Positions 47,201 to 58,635 of a stretch of 64,000 bases of DNA are shown here, in pieces. The stretch is from Sipunculus nudus (taxonomy: Eukaryota > Annelida > Sipuncula > Golfingiida > Sipunculidae): contig CM049316.1 in the NCBI GenBank assembly GCA_026874595.1, positions 51,037,676 through 51,101,675 of the forward strand, in the 5' to 3' direction. Below the pieces are notes generated by a model. That model was given only the letters and a program-made list of their open reading frames with translations. It had not been told where the DNA came from and searched no databases. A program made the translations under genes and the position numbers. Every line of letters starts with the position of its first letter. Position 1 is the stretch's first letter.

Positions 47201-48815
47201 GTGGTGCCACCAATACCTGAATTTCATATATGACTCATGTGACCAACACTGGCAAAAAATTTGGTGATGATAGCTCTGGCTGTTTCTGAGACTGTCATTT
47301 TAGTATGCTTTTTTGGACAGATGACTAAGTTCAACTTCCTGAACAAAATTGAGGGAGATGGTATAAAAGATTATTTCTGTGAAATATTGAACTATTTGGC
47401 TTGAGTGTTTCGGAGGAGAAGATTTTTAAAGGTTTTTTTAGCTTTTTCTCTATAAAATTTAAGAAAATTTTCAGATGGCTAATTTTTGGTATTAAATTTC
47501 ATGATGCTAGCTCCAATCATTTTCAAAATAGTATGGGTAAATGTACAGAAGACAAACACCGCCAAACCATCGCATTAGTTCACAGGTTCACTAAAAATTA
47601 ATACAGATGCATATTGAATGCAAAATTGTAATACAGATACATCTCACTGATGGCAAAATCTTGAATTAATTTGACTATGGATACCAATTATTTATAATTT
47701 ATGTACAGCTGTCTTTATTTACCCACAGAGAGCTGTATAGCTGTGATTGTAAACATTGCCTGGCATGAGGAATATCTATAAATCATAAATCTACATTTTT
47801 TAAAAGCTTTTAAAAAACATTCTTGTCAATATTAACCATAGATAACCTGAAATCTAAATGTCTAGAGGCATGATGTAATAAATGCTGATAAACTGGTGCC
47901 AGTCTAGATGTATCTAGATGTATCTGTGTATCTGCTTCACACAGCTAACATATATGGTAAAATGACTCAATTGAACCTTTATAATTCAGCCAAAATTCAT
48001 TCTTTGGAACCATAAAAGAAAATTATTATAAGATTTATTCAGGGGATTATTCTTGTAAAATATTAAACAAATTGGCCTCAGTAGGGTCAGTCAAAATAAA
48101 TTTTACAGGTTTATAACTCATATGGGAAAATACAGCAAAATGGCTAAGTTAAGCTTCCCATAACTCAGCCAAAAATCACTGAACCAAAACCATTTGAACA
48201 AACTTGAATTATCAACATCTAAGGATAATTAATGTGTGAGATTTAAGAATTTGGCCCAGTGGTTTTTGAGGAGAAGATCTTTGTAGCCACTGAGCTAAAA
48301 TGGGCTGTTACAGCATATGACTAAATTCAGCTTCCCATAACTCAGCCAAAAGTCACTGAACTTAGACCATTTGAACAAATTTCAGAAAGCACTACCCAAG
48401 GATCATTTCTGTGCGATATTAAACTATTTGGCCATTTCGTTTCAGAGAAGAAGTTTTTTGTAGCCGTCAGTATGATACGGGCACTGATGACCCCACTGTA
48501 CAAAAAAGGTCGATGCAGGTGGCACCACCAATACCTCAATTTCAGATATGTCTCATGTGAACAACATTGGCATAAAATTTGGTGATGATAGCTCCAGCCG
48601 TTTCTGAGATTGTAATTTTAGTATGCTTTTATGGACAGATGACTAAGTTCAACTTCCTGTAACTCAGCCAAAAATGGGTTAACGTACAGACGACGGACGA
48701 CCCCACACCATCGCATAAGCTCACAGGTTTGCTAAAAAGTAATTAATTCTTCATTCTAACTTAAAGTTGATGTTGCCCGTGTGATAATATGCTCATAATT
48801 TTAACGTTGTGTGCA
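44262..48815. mobile_element. Large inverted-repeat element split by A5
   Basis: The left arm 44262-44480 pairs with a right arm in two pieces: 45180-45285 (phrases CCGAATTC, AAAGCAATCC, GTAAGTTGTGTA, reversed) and 48734-48815 (AACATCAACTTTA.GTTAGAATGAAGA and GCATATT.TCACAC.GGCAACATC, reversed). Between the pieces lies the complete A5 element. Once A5 is ignored the arms are continuous over about 190 bp with moderate divergence. A third, direct copy of the inner arm lies at 44670-44760. The loop (44480-45180) is AT-rich with no gene. Possibly the non-autonomous remains of a THAP-transposase (P-like) element. Confidence 0.6.
45286..48733 (-). mobile_element. Helentron-like family A, copy A5 (complete, 3448 bp)
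   Basis: From AACAAGGCCTACAGGCC at 45286 to CTCACAGGTTTGCT at 48733. Inserted at A|A inside the right arm of the inverted-repeat element; the other arm supplies the unoccupied sequence, so no target duplication is present. Contains a B-free, C-free version of the region where B2 and C1 landed in A2 and A3 (CACAACACTAAAAAGATTG, about 45463-45481). Internal end-like sequences at about 46030-46045 and 47568-47590. No coding. Confidence 0.85.
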
Positions 48816-49317
48816 AAGAACCTCGTCAAAGATCGTATCGTGTCGGCCACTATGTGCAATATGTGTTCTTGTCAACTGGCATCCAATCAGGTTGCCCATT
48901 CATTGGCAGTAGCTCTGAGCAAAAACTGACCAATAAACATTGACTTAATATGGAGAAAATACGGATAAAGTAATCGCAAGTTGGCAACACCAAGGCTGTA
49001 GGTCTCGTACTTCGATTTAAGGACGACCGTCCTTCCTTTAAAGTTACTACCTAAATCAAAGGACGTCTTAAAACTGTGGTCAGCCCAGACCTGGTTAAAT
49101 GTATCACATATTATGCAAATGTAAATTGTCCCACATGCGGCGTATTTTCCTTTGTTCTAACTGTACCTTCAAATCTGCTGGCATCACAGAGACATGAAAA
49201 GTGACCATGCAAGTGAAGTAGCATAGCGACTTTCCAAATATGGCAAAGAACTGGTGCACTGCCAAAAAAATTGACACGCGTGACCTTCGACCAAGGAGGC
49301 GGGGCATGTGGGACAAA
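48816..49317. other. No gene recognised
   Basis: Unique-looking sequence with a GGACGACCGTCC palindrome near 49022. A 109-codon minus-strand frame (49433-49104) spans the neighbouring hairpin and has no recognisable domain. Confidence 0.3.
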
Positions 49318-49460
49318 TCAGTTATAGCCCAATGAAATGTAAAGCAAGCCATGAGAATTGCTTGGCTTGTGTCAATCATGGCATGCTCGCCTAAATGGCT
49401 CGCCAGCCATGTGACACAAGCCTCGGTTTGCATAACATTTCATTTGGCTATAACCAATAC
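49318..49460. mobile_element. MITE-like hairpin of ~140 bp
   Basis: GTTATAGCCCAATGAAATGT at the left pairs with ACATTTCATTTGGCTATAAC at the right. Inside, GGCTTGTGTCA (about 49366) pairs exactly with TGACACAAGCC (about 49412). Almost the whole unit folds on itself around a short loop near 49395. Too short to assign a superfamily. Confidence 0.75.
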
Positions 49461-51142
49461 TTATCAAACATTATATTAATAAGATAAGGATACCCGTCTA
49501 TAAGTCATTTGCATCATTTTAAAGGACTTGCACACCTTCCTTTCACGCAGGAAGATATTAACATGGAGATTTTATCATTCACAGCTGACATGTCTTGTAT
49601 TAAAAATTGCTGTGCATTTATCACATAATATGTGCAATTAATTTACATACAATTAATTTACATAACGTTTACCTATTTTACATGTATATTTGGAATAAAA
49701 ACGACTTATTAAATAACCATTCATTGTTCCTGATTCGTTACGGTGATTGTATATTATTGAATCGTCACTCGAATTGTCATCATCCCTGCTCAGGGTCGGC
49801 TCAAACATGTATGGCTGTACATTTTCGCTCCCCGGTATCCTTGTATCTTTACCTGAATGATCACTAAAGTTGTTCTAGCTTGAAGAGTCAAAATCGACTG
49901 TTGAATCCGTGATGGACTCAAACCTTTCAGAAAGGACATTGTTACAAAAACCAGTGGCCATTGTATATACACAGGGTGACTGCCATAGTAAGCCTGCAGT
50001 TCCTGAGCTGACGTCACAGCCTGTGCCTGCACTTGAGAACCCGAGCGGCTCTGTAGCTCTGACCCTGTGGCGAGTAGCCACGTATTTGCCTAATTGCTCA
50101 TTAATCAAGCTCAGTCAGCAGAGGGCACCAGCAGTATGTCACTTTAATAAGGGTAAGATGCACTCTACACAAATGGGGTATATTTCGCTGGTCATGTCCT
50201 TTAATTCGGGTGTTGGATAGAGTGGTGTAAATACTGCCAGGTCTTCTCTTTCTGCTGCCATTGTCCTGCCTGGTTTCAACTTTGGTAGTCACCCTGAACG
50301 TCAAGGATCATGAGAGGAACAATTGAATTTGCGTCCATTACTGCCACGTAATGAGGATTACAGGGGATATTAGCATTATTTTTAAAGTAACTTAAAGGGA
50401 CAACTTTGAAGAACATTAGTTTAAAATCACTAACCCTTTAACTTTTTTGTTGTTAGATTTATTGTCTGGTCAAGATTGTAGACTCTGCATGTATTTTCAG
50501 TGTGGGTTATGGTTCTGACATGCTGTTCCTGTTTTTTTATTATCAACAAACTGTTAAAAACCAGTAGACCAAATCATCATACAAACTTTTTAGAATTTAA
50601 CAGTTTGATGTCAGTGACTTGTGTGTTGTGAAATATTTCCATTTAGCCACACAGCACCAGAGCAGCTGCTACCTCTGCGTCTAACAAAATCTCTCTGTAA
50701 CCAATGGATGAAATAATGAGAAGCGCAGGTTGGACTTATGCACTGACATTTGACAAATTATATAATAAACTAATTACAAGCTCTGACCATTTTTTACAAG
50801 ACTTTTTTGAACACTCATATGGATAAGTGAAGCTGTTTTAATTATAGTTCATCTGAATTTTTTAAATTCAATTTTAGCTTTGTGCAATAAGCAGTTCTCT
50901 TGCTTACTAATATCATTTCATTTTATAAAAATTTAAGTTTTTTTAAAGTCAGCCATCAATTTGATAGGTAAAGTTGGCTATTATTTTACAGTTATAGTCT
51001 ACATTCTGTATAATTATATGTTATTTCTAGTTCTGTTGGACTAATTTAGTCTCAAGTAATTGGTCATAAATTGTTTTTACAAGTCCTCCTTGTTTTCGTG
51101 GCCTCAAGCTTTCAAGTCTCATGTGTTCCGAAGTGACAGTGA
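49461..51142. other. No gene confidently recognised
   Basis: Overlapping short frames at 49790-50304 on both strands have no recognisable domain. The stretch near 49990-50130 is more GC-rich than its surroundings and could be an exon or an older repeat, but nothing decides it. Confidence 0.3.
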
Positions 51143-51430
51143 TTGATGGTGAGATAGAATTGTAAAATTGAACGACACTTACCTGCAAGTTGAAGTTCGA
51201 TAGGGATTCTATCTCACCGTCACACTGGAACGGAGGATTCATATCCCACCCATGTGGAAGGATGTATTGAATTCCCAAACCCTTTTATGTCAAGGCCACT
51301 AAAACGTCCAAATATGATAGGAGCTGGAAATGCAGTGTCTCTCACGTGAATCCTCAATTCAAGTGTGATGGTGAGATAGAATCCCTATCGAACTTCAACT
51401 TGCAGGTAAGTGTCGTTCAATTTTACAATT
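51143..51430. repeat. Inverted duplication of an exon-like 83-bp segment with splice-donor motif
   Basis: 51157-51240 is the reverse complement of 51348-51430 with a few differences. In the outward direction each arm reads NP(P/Q)F(Q/K)CDGEIESLSNFNLQ and then CAG|GTAAGT, a consensus splice donor (plus-strand donor at about 51411, minus-strand donor at about 51197). The differences between arms change amino acids but keep the frame open. The plus-strand frame is open from about 51276. A partial extra copy of the first 16 bases lies at 51143-51158. It could be an inverted exon duplication or a foldback element that contains a donor. Confidence 0.65.
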
Positions 51431-51441
51431 ATATGACATAC

Positions 51442-51681
51442 TGGGTTAGTCAGCCTGTACTTTTGTGGAAGTACTGTCTGGTGACTGTCAAGTGATGCCC
51501 GTGGACTCGGCCTTGACTGCTGCATTTTCTCATCCTTCAGGTACACTAATTGTTTCTCCAGGTACTGGATGCGCTGATTTAGGTAAGACATCTGCTGCTC
51601 TTGCTGCTTTTCCTCTTGAAGCTTGTAGTCTTTGTTCAGCAGACCCACTGTCAGCATGGCCCAATTGTTCAGTGCATGTGA
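51442..51681 (-). CDS. Candidate internal exon, coiled-coil protein (80 codons)
   Basis: On the minus strand a splice acceptor (TTGATTTTACAG) ends at 51682, and a GTATGT donor starts at 51441. Between them are 80 open codons in phase 0-0. The product begins SHALNNWAMLTVGLL and holds a Glu/Gln/Lys-rich heptad stretch (residues about 20-52, QRIQYLEKQLVYLKDEK). A Ser/Pro-rich tail with RPSPRASLDSHQ and KYRLTNP follows. The heptads suggest a coiled coil. It sits between an exon-like inverted duplication and a hybrid Helentron. I do not recognise the gene; neighbouring exons are not seen in the window. Best candidate host coding sequence here. Confidence 0.5.
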
Positions 51682-51703
51682 CTGTAAAATCAAAAAGAAC
51701 ACT

Positions 51704-52722
51704 AAACATTGAGTGACCAGGGGGTCATGATGCTCAGCTGAAATCATGATGTGTGGAACCATTAAAGACAATTATTATAAGAATTATTGTAGGGATTATT
51801 CTTGTAAAATATTTAACAAACTGGCTTCAGTGGCGCCAGTCAAAAAACATTTTGCAGGTTTATAACTCATATAGGAAGATACAGCAAACTTGCTAAGTTC
51901 TGCTTCCCTTAACTCAGCCAAAAAGCACTGAACCAAAACCATTTGAACAAATTTTAATAATCAACATCTGGGGATAATTAATGTGTGAGATTTAAGAATT
52001 TGGCCCAGTGGTTTTTGAGAAGACCTTTGTAGCAACTGAGCTAAAATGGGCTGTTATGGGATATGACTATAAATTCAGCTTCCCATAGCTCGGCCAAAAG
52101 TCACTGACTAGGGACCATTTGAACAACTTCAGAAAGCACTATCCTAGGATCATTTCTGCGCAATATTCAACATTTTGGCCATATGGTTTCAGAGAAGAAG
52201 TTTTTTGTAGCACTCAGTATGATACAGGCACTGGTGACCCCCGTACAAAAAAGGCCGATGCAGGTGGCCCCACCAATACCTCAATTTCAGATATATGACC
52301 TATGTGACCAATATTGGCATTAAATTTGGTGATGATAGCTCCAGCCGTTTCCGAGATTGAAATTTTAATATGCATTTTTGGACAGATGTCTAAGTTCAAC
52401 TTTCTGTAACTCAGCCAAAAATCACTCGAACAAATTTGAGAGAGATGGTATTAGAGATTATTTTTGTGAAGTATTGGACAATTTGGCTGGACGGTTTCTG
52501 AGAAGAATATTTTTAAAGGTTTTAAACCTTTTTCCTCATAAATTATAAGTAATGCAAATAGCCAAAAAATAAACAAAATCCGATAGAGATTTTTAGATGA
52601 CTGCATGATTTTTTGCATTAAGTTTGGTGATGCTAGCTCCTGCCGTTTTGGAGTTAGTATGGGTAAACAGATGATGCACTGATTCACTACACCGCACCAT
52701 CGCATAAGCTCACAGGTTCGCT
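51704..52722 (-). mobile_element. Hybrid Helentron-like element: B-type 3' end, A-type 5' end
   Basis: The left end reads GAGTGACCAGGGGGTCATGA then GCTCAGCTGA, i.e. the family B hairpin and subterminal repeat. From about 51745 the body is family A ('accattaaagacaattattataagaattattg', compare 42728 and 48010), and the right end is CTCACAGGTTCGCT at 52722, the family A 5' terminus. Contains one family A module with a diverged palindrome (52264). No coding. Confidence 0.65.
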
Positions 52723-53627
52723 AAAAGAACTATACAATTAAATTTGTATCTTTTTCACTAAACAGTTACTAACGGTTAACCTTTGTACCAGAGATATATG
52801 TCAAGTACATGTATATTACCGATCACTGGAGAAAGCATATCTTCGCATGCACATGACCACAAGAATACTTTGACTGAGACACGTGCAGACTCGACATGAC
52901 CTAGAATCCCAATGTTACATTTTGTTTAAACGCATCAACTGTGAAGACTGAAGCTCAGGTGTAGGGCAAATGTAACACTTTTAAGCACTGGTTACAGACC
53001 AATGTTAACAACAGATGGTGTACAGGTGCGGATCCAGGATTTTTTAAAGGGAGGGGTCAACAGGTGCCATGCATAAAAATTGTCTGAAAAAAGGTTGTTG
53101 GTTAAGAGGGGGGGGGGGGGGGTTCCACTCCGGATCCGCACCTGGGTGTATAAGATCATATAGGCTGCGTCTTATGACTTACAGTAATGAAACTCATATA
53201 TGGACTCAATATATGGCAGGGCCAAATCAAGCTACCCTTGACCCATCCCTGCATTTCTTCTCTTCTTAGGAGAAATGTGAAACTGGAATATGCGGACACC
53301 TTATACAGCCAATAAGCTTCCGTGGCAACCACCCTTAGCAACCATGTGGGCCTCATTCACTGGCACAGACTGAAAAAAGCAGGGCCTGACTGAATGCGTG
53401 TTACTTATGAAAGGAACACAGGGAGTGCTTTATTTGCATGTCTGGCAAAGAGTGTGTTTAGTTACTTATTTTATACAGGGAAAGCTATAATTTTTTGCAG
53501 TCACGGTAAAGCGTGTCTGTCTTTCATACTAAAATGCGTGCATGCATGCGTGACAGCATATGTGTACGTGCATGCTGGTTTCCATTTCTTACAAAGTTGC
53601 TAAAACTTGTGTGAGCCATGTATGATT
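52723..53627. other. No gene recognised; poly-G tract
   Basis: A G run at about 53109-53122 is flanked by GGTGCGGATCC (53026) and its reverse complement GGATCCGCACC (53131), forming a small hairpin-like unit of about 120 bp. The short frames here have no recognisable domain. Confidence 0.4.
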
Positions 53628-54405
53628 AACAAGTGGCCCATGGGTCATGACGCTCAGCCGACTGACATGTTGATAATTTGTCCTTGCACAGACAATTAAG
53701 AAGGTGGCATCATTGTTCATGCATATTAGCTAATGTTCAACCAGACCTATAAGCACAACAAATTTGATGAAAATCCAACCAGCCTATCATGAGGAATCTG
53801 GCAATTTGTGTGTATTTTGCATTATTTCTGGGGTGCTCAAACATACCCCAAAACTCTGAGAATTTGGGTCACTGTGACCCAATTTTAGGTTTCTGGGGAG
53901 AAAATTTGAGGAACTCTCAGGATGTCAATTTAGAAGATTCTGGGCCCTATGTATATGATTTGTGCCCTACTTTGGAAACAAATTTTCAATTATTCTGGGG
54001 GGTACTTCTGGGCCCCATAGCTCGGACAAAATGGGTGATAGAGACCTAATTTCAGGTATCGATGGGAGACTTTTCATGGGCCTCCCAGCATGTTCAGAAA
54101 GAAGATACTAGGTCTAGTCGTTACGATTTGTGCCCTATTAACAGATGACGGCATCTTTTCAGGTCTCAAAAATAGAGAAAAAAAATTGTAAAAAATAAAA
54201 AAGTATAGGTGACAGTCCACCAGTCTGCAAAAACTGATGTAACACCCCATGATCAATATCCATTGAAAAAAAATTGGTGATCAATGCATTATTTGTTCAG
54301 ATACTTGAGCTTTTGAATCAAATTTTTCATTATTCTGGTGGGTACTTCAGAGCCCCATAGCTGGAAGAATATGGGTAACAGAGACTTAATTCTAGGTTTT
54401 AAAGG
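53628..54405 (-). mobile_element. Helentron-like family B1, 3' part
   Basis: Opens with AACAAGTGGCCCATGGGTCA and GCTCAGCCGA. It runs colinear with the outer parts of 22171-28902: head matches 22171-22290, then continues as at 27755-28760. It stops in the second tandem unit at about 54405, so the 5' terminus is missing. It provides the uninterrupted version of the site where the LINE landed in the other copy. Confidence 0.75.
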
Positions 54406-56340
54406 AGACATACTGTATTTTCTCAAATAATTCGGAAACTGTTTTATTTCGTAAACGAAGTTTACTGAAAATCTTAATTTTTTTACTATATAATTTCAAA
54501 AGAACAAACCTCAGAGCTCAACTGTCAGGCTGGCGGTTTCGTGCTGATTGCCATCTTGCCTTGTTATGACATGAAAGTATTGAATGGAACAACAAGAAGT
54601 TTGCACCTTTTTTTAGTGTTATCAAAGGATTCGCCATCACTGATATGAATGTAGTACTAGGATGACTATTATAAATATATATATTGCTAAAAAAATGGTT
54701 TTCATATGTCTGAGTAGCATCCCAACATTACAAAAATGCAACTTAAACTATCCTTGGCCTAAGCCCTAACTGGGCCGTGTACGACCCATTACCGCAAATT
54801 ACCGCCTCGGGTAAAACATTCGCAGCACCTGTTGACAATTGAATGTTTTGCCCTCCCATATTGCCCTTACTATGACTTATGAATATATAACAACTGACAT
54901 TCTCAAAACATGGGCAGAAAACTTTAATACCTTTTATAATTCAGTATAATCCAGTTTTATTCCCATTGCAAGTACATAACTATGCTGCAAAAGAGTTTAA
55001 TGTATGCACATTTTATTGGGAATTCCCAAGTCACGCGACCTCAGCCTGCATTACTTGTGGTCAAACGGGGCCAAACATATACTAATTACTCTTATTTCTG
55101 ACATGTGAAATAAAACTTATATATAATTTGTTGTTCTTCATTTCATTAAATTGTGTTAATGTTAACTGATTTTGCTCTTTTTGTTACAATTCACATTGTC
55201 TAACCATTCATGCGGAGTTTGTAACGGTCACTCGTTTGGTTAAGGTGTTTTTTGATTTAGCGTACTAATTAATCATCAAAGGATTGTGATTTGAGCCTTG
55301 TGCCCCTGTGATTTTGCTATGTAATTAATAATCAAAGGGATGTTGTCTAGCACATCGGCAGTCTTCCTTACACAAGCAATTAACGCTTCACCGCTCGGAC
55401 TGCGACTCCCGGGAAGCAGCCCTCGCTGCGCGCACTATCTTGAGCAGTTCAGGAATTTTACCTGCTAAATTTTGTATACTGTGCATGAAAGTCTACTCAG
55501 ACGTGTGTTCGAGTGGTAAATGAGTATAAGTTCATAAAAGAAATTCATATAAGTTATAATGAGCCAGTTTTATTCCGATTGCAAGCAATAATAACTATTT
55601 ACTTTTGTCCAATGTGCAAAATATATAATTAATGGGTGTAAAATGCACTAATTATCTAGTTACCTGTAATATACCTTTTTATGTCAAATTAATTTATTTT
55701 AACATGTGCAGGCAAGAACAAATCGCCGACTGATTTTAAAATAAAATCTGGAAAATTGTGTCTACCCTGTTTGTTAACATTTCATGCAATATAATTGCTG
55801 TTTAGTTGGTCTGTCACGTTTATCTGCACAGGTAAAAATCCAGGTGCAACAGGTTAACAGGTGTGCACTTGGTTCGATAAACAATTAGCCTAAATAAACG
55901 TTAATATATCCAAATCTTTCACATTCGAAACAGTGCAAATGTACTAAAATTTGAAATAAAAAAATCAAAACAAATATGTCTTACACTTGTGAAAACTCAT
56001 ATTTTCTTAATTGAGGGTATCCATGCAATTTCTTTTGAAGTACCCGCCCCTCCGCGGCTGACGGTGATTGAGCAATAATGAGTGAATTTAGCAATATGTA
56101 GCACACAAGGAACATTAACGAGGCGGTTTTGCAGACTTAAGTCGCAGAATTATCCTATCCAGTCAATATAACGGAAAAATAAAAATAAATAAAACATATA
56201 CTGGGCAATTAAGATGCAAGACGACACGTCTGTTTGGGTTTTTTTCCTGAACGGTCCAATTCTACCGCATCATCCCCCAGCCAGCGGTGACGCACTGACG
56301 CTGCAAACTTTTTCTCACCCAATCGTATCTACTTTTACAT
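54406..56340. other. No gene recognised; mostly unique sequence
   Basis: The longest stretch without a recognised repeat in the window. Short GC-richer patches occur at 54770-54830 and 55370-55440. No open frame, tRNA or splice pattern could be supported. Confidence 0.35.
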
Positions 56341-56348
56341 CGGATAGG

Positions 56349-56563
56349 GTTCACGTGACTGGGTCTGGCGTGTTTATTTTGTAAAGTCTTTTAAATGGAC
56401 AAGGTTCACGTGACTGAGTCCGGCGTGTTTATTATAAGAAGCATCATGAGATGCAGTGCCAACTTGCGGTCTAATTATTATTTTTTTTTGTGGGGGGAGT
56501 TACCTCGAAACATCCTCTCACGTCATGCAAGAGTTACCTGGAAACATCCTCTCACGTCATGCA
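56349..56563. promoter_or_regulatory. Two tandem-duplicated blocks with TCACGTGA / TCACGTCA motifs
   Basis: GTTCACGTGACTG.GTC.GGCGTGTTTATT occurs at 56349-56378 and 56405-56435, each carrying the E-box CACGTG. A 34-bp unit (GAGTTACCT.GAAACATCC... TCTCACGTCATGCAA) is repeated at about 56497-56529 and 56530-56563. A cluster of ACGTG/ACGTCA motifs outside any recognised transposon suggests a regulatory region; no transcript is identified. Confidence 0.4.
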
Positions 56564-57061
56564 ATATGTATGCATTAGAAATAGAATCGATTCTTTCCCG
56601 CAGGGATCAGAAACAATGAGAACACTGGTAGTACTAGTAGAACAATAATTTATTACATATATAATAAATATGCACATTAATGTAAACAAATCGTTATTAA
56701 CAAGAATATAAAATAATGGAAAATCAATATTTTTCATTGTTGGAAAGTTGTTTTTAAAATGTGCTATTGGGGATAATGCACATAATACCAAAGTTTATAA
56801 ACGTGGGAAAACGATACTAAACTGTGAAGTAACACCAAAGAAACATGTTTTCACAGTACATTTTAATGTAAGTTATGTTATTCAAATATATAGGCCTACG
56901 TAAGTCCAACAATGCTTATCAAAATTATGCCTACCGTATTTACTCGTGTATAGGACGACAAATTGGTTCCCAAATTTTGGAGGGCTTAGTGGGGGGGTCG
57001 TCCTATTATCGGGTACAAGTTTTTCAGTCACCTGAAGCTCACCAAAAATGATAAACAAGAT

Positions 57062-58635
57062 ACCGGTAAGTATATCAACCAGTGCTGCGTCGGTAGAACA
57101 CAAGCCTTAAAACGTCCGTACACAGATTCTAGTAATGACATGTATTTATTTTCTTTTTTTATGTGTCTGATATAATGTTTATAAAGCATATCATATGTTT
57201 TATTACAAGAAGAACGTATGATGTTTATCCTTCTCACGTTACTAAATTTGTCATATCAGCGGCTGAGTATGCATGACTTGTGTTCACAAGCGGGCCGACA
57301 TGTAACCTCCCCGCAAATACCCCCGGCCCAACCATAAACTATAAACATTCCCCAAAAAGGCACGCTGATATGCATATCGTCGGCAGTGTAATAATTACAA
57401 ATTTTAAATCGTGTATGTCGATCATATTTTTTACATATTTTTATCTTGTCATGGTTTAATATTCTGTATTACTGAAAAAGAATATACAAAATTGCGGTCG
57501 TCCTTCGCTTTCGCCAAGTGTCCAGACGGGTAACCTAAACAACACCGGTCACGCCCAGTTCAACAATAAGCTAATAAATTCCATTTTCATTCTCCACATG
57601 AAATCAGTTATATAAAAATCGTTATCAAAGCAAATTGGTTCCAATATAAATAATATATTTAACAAATCTCGCTGACAAACATACAACATTAAGAAAGTGT
57701 GATTAATTATCACGGAATATAATTAATGTAGCGCACATGTTTGGTTAAACAAACGAGTAAACAACTCATCAGTGACAGCTTTGATCACCTTGTGATGACG
57801 GTCACCAAAAAACAAGGGCACGGATTACCTGATCAGTGGAGGTTTCAGGTGTGAGAATCCCCTTTGATATGGTGGTTTCTCTCGGCTTGCCTAAATCAAA
57901 GAGACCTTATTCAGTTGACTGTGAAAGCTGCCGGTAAGTATCGCCCACTGATGCGTTGGTAACAAACAAGCGTATTTATTTAAGAAATGTATTTATTATT
58001 TTCTTTATTTTGTCTGATATTATGTTTATGAAGCACATCACATGTTTTATTTTAAGAGAAACGTGTGATGTTTGTCCTTCTCACTTTACAAAATGTGTCA
58101 TACCAGCGGCGTAGCATGCATGACTTGTGTTCACAAGCGGGCCGACATGTAACCTCCCCGCAAATACCCCTGGCCCAACAATAAACTATAAACATTCCCC
58201 AAAAAGGCACGCTGATATGCAAATCGTCCGCAGTGTAATAATTACAAATTTTAAATTGTGTATGTCGATCGTATTTTTCACATATTTTTATCTTGTCATG
58301 TTTAATATTCCGTATTACTGAAAAAGAATATACAATATTGCGGTCGTCCTTCGCTTTTGCCAGGCGTCCTGACGGGTAACCTAAACGACACTGGTCACGC
58401 CCAGTTCAACGATGAGCTTATAAATTCCATTTTCATTCTCCACATGATACCAGTTGTATAAAAATTATTATCAAAGCAAATTGGTTCCAATATAAATAAT
58501 ATATTTAACAAATCTCGCTGACAAACATACAACATTAAGAAAGTATGATTAATTATCACAGAATATAATTAATGTAGCGCACATGTTTGGTTAAACGAGT
58601 AAACAACTCATCAGTGACAGCTTTGATCAACTTGT
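57062..58635. repeat. Direct duplication of ~700 bp inside the pogo-like element
   Basis: 57062-57785 and 57933-58635 share long nearly identical stretches (e.g. CACAAGCGGGCCGACATGTA, GGCACGCTGATATGC, TCGCTGACAAACATACAACA). They differ by scattered substitutions and small indels, so the copies are not recent. Both begin at a CCGGTAAGTAT word and end at TGATGACGGTCAC. A unique ~147-bp spacer separates them. Confidence 0.85.

Noticed and set aside
49104-49433. 109-codon minus-strand frame as a gene
   Set aside because: It spans a self-complementary MITE-like hairpin and shows no domain or splice pattern.
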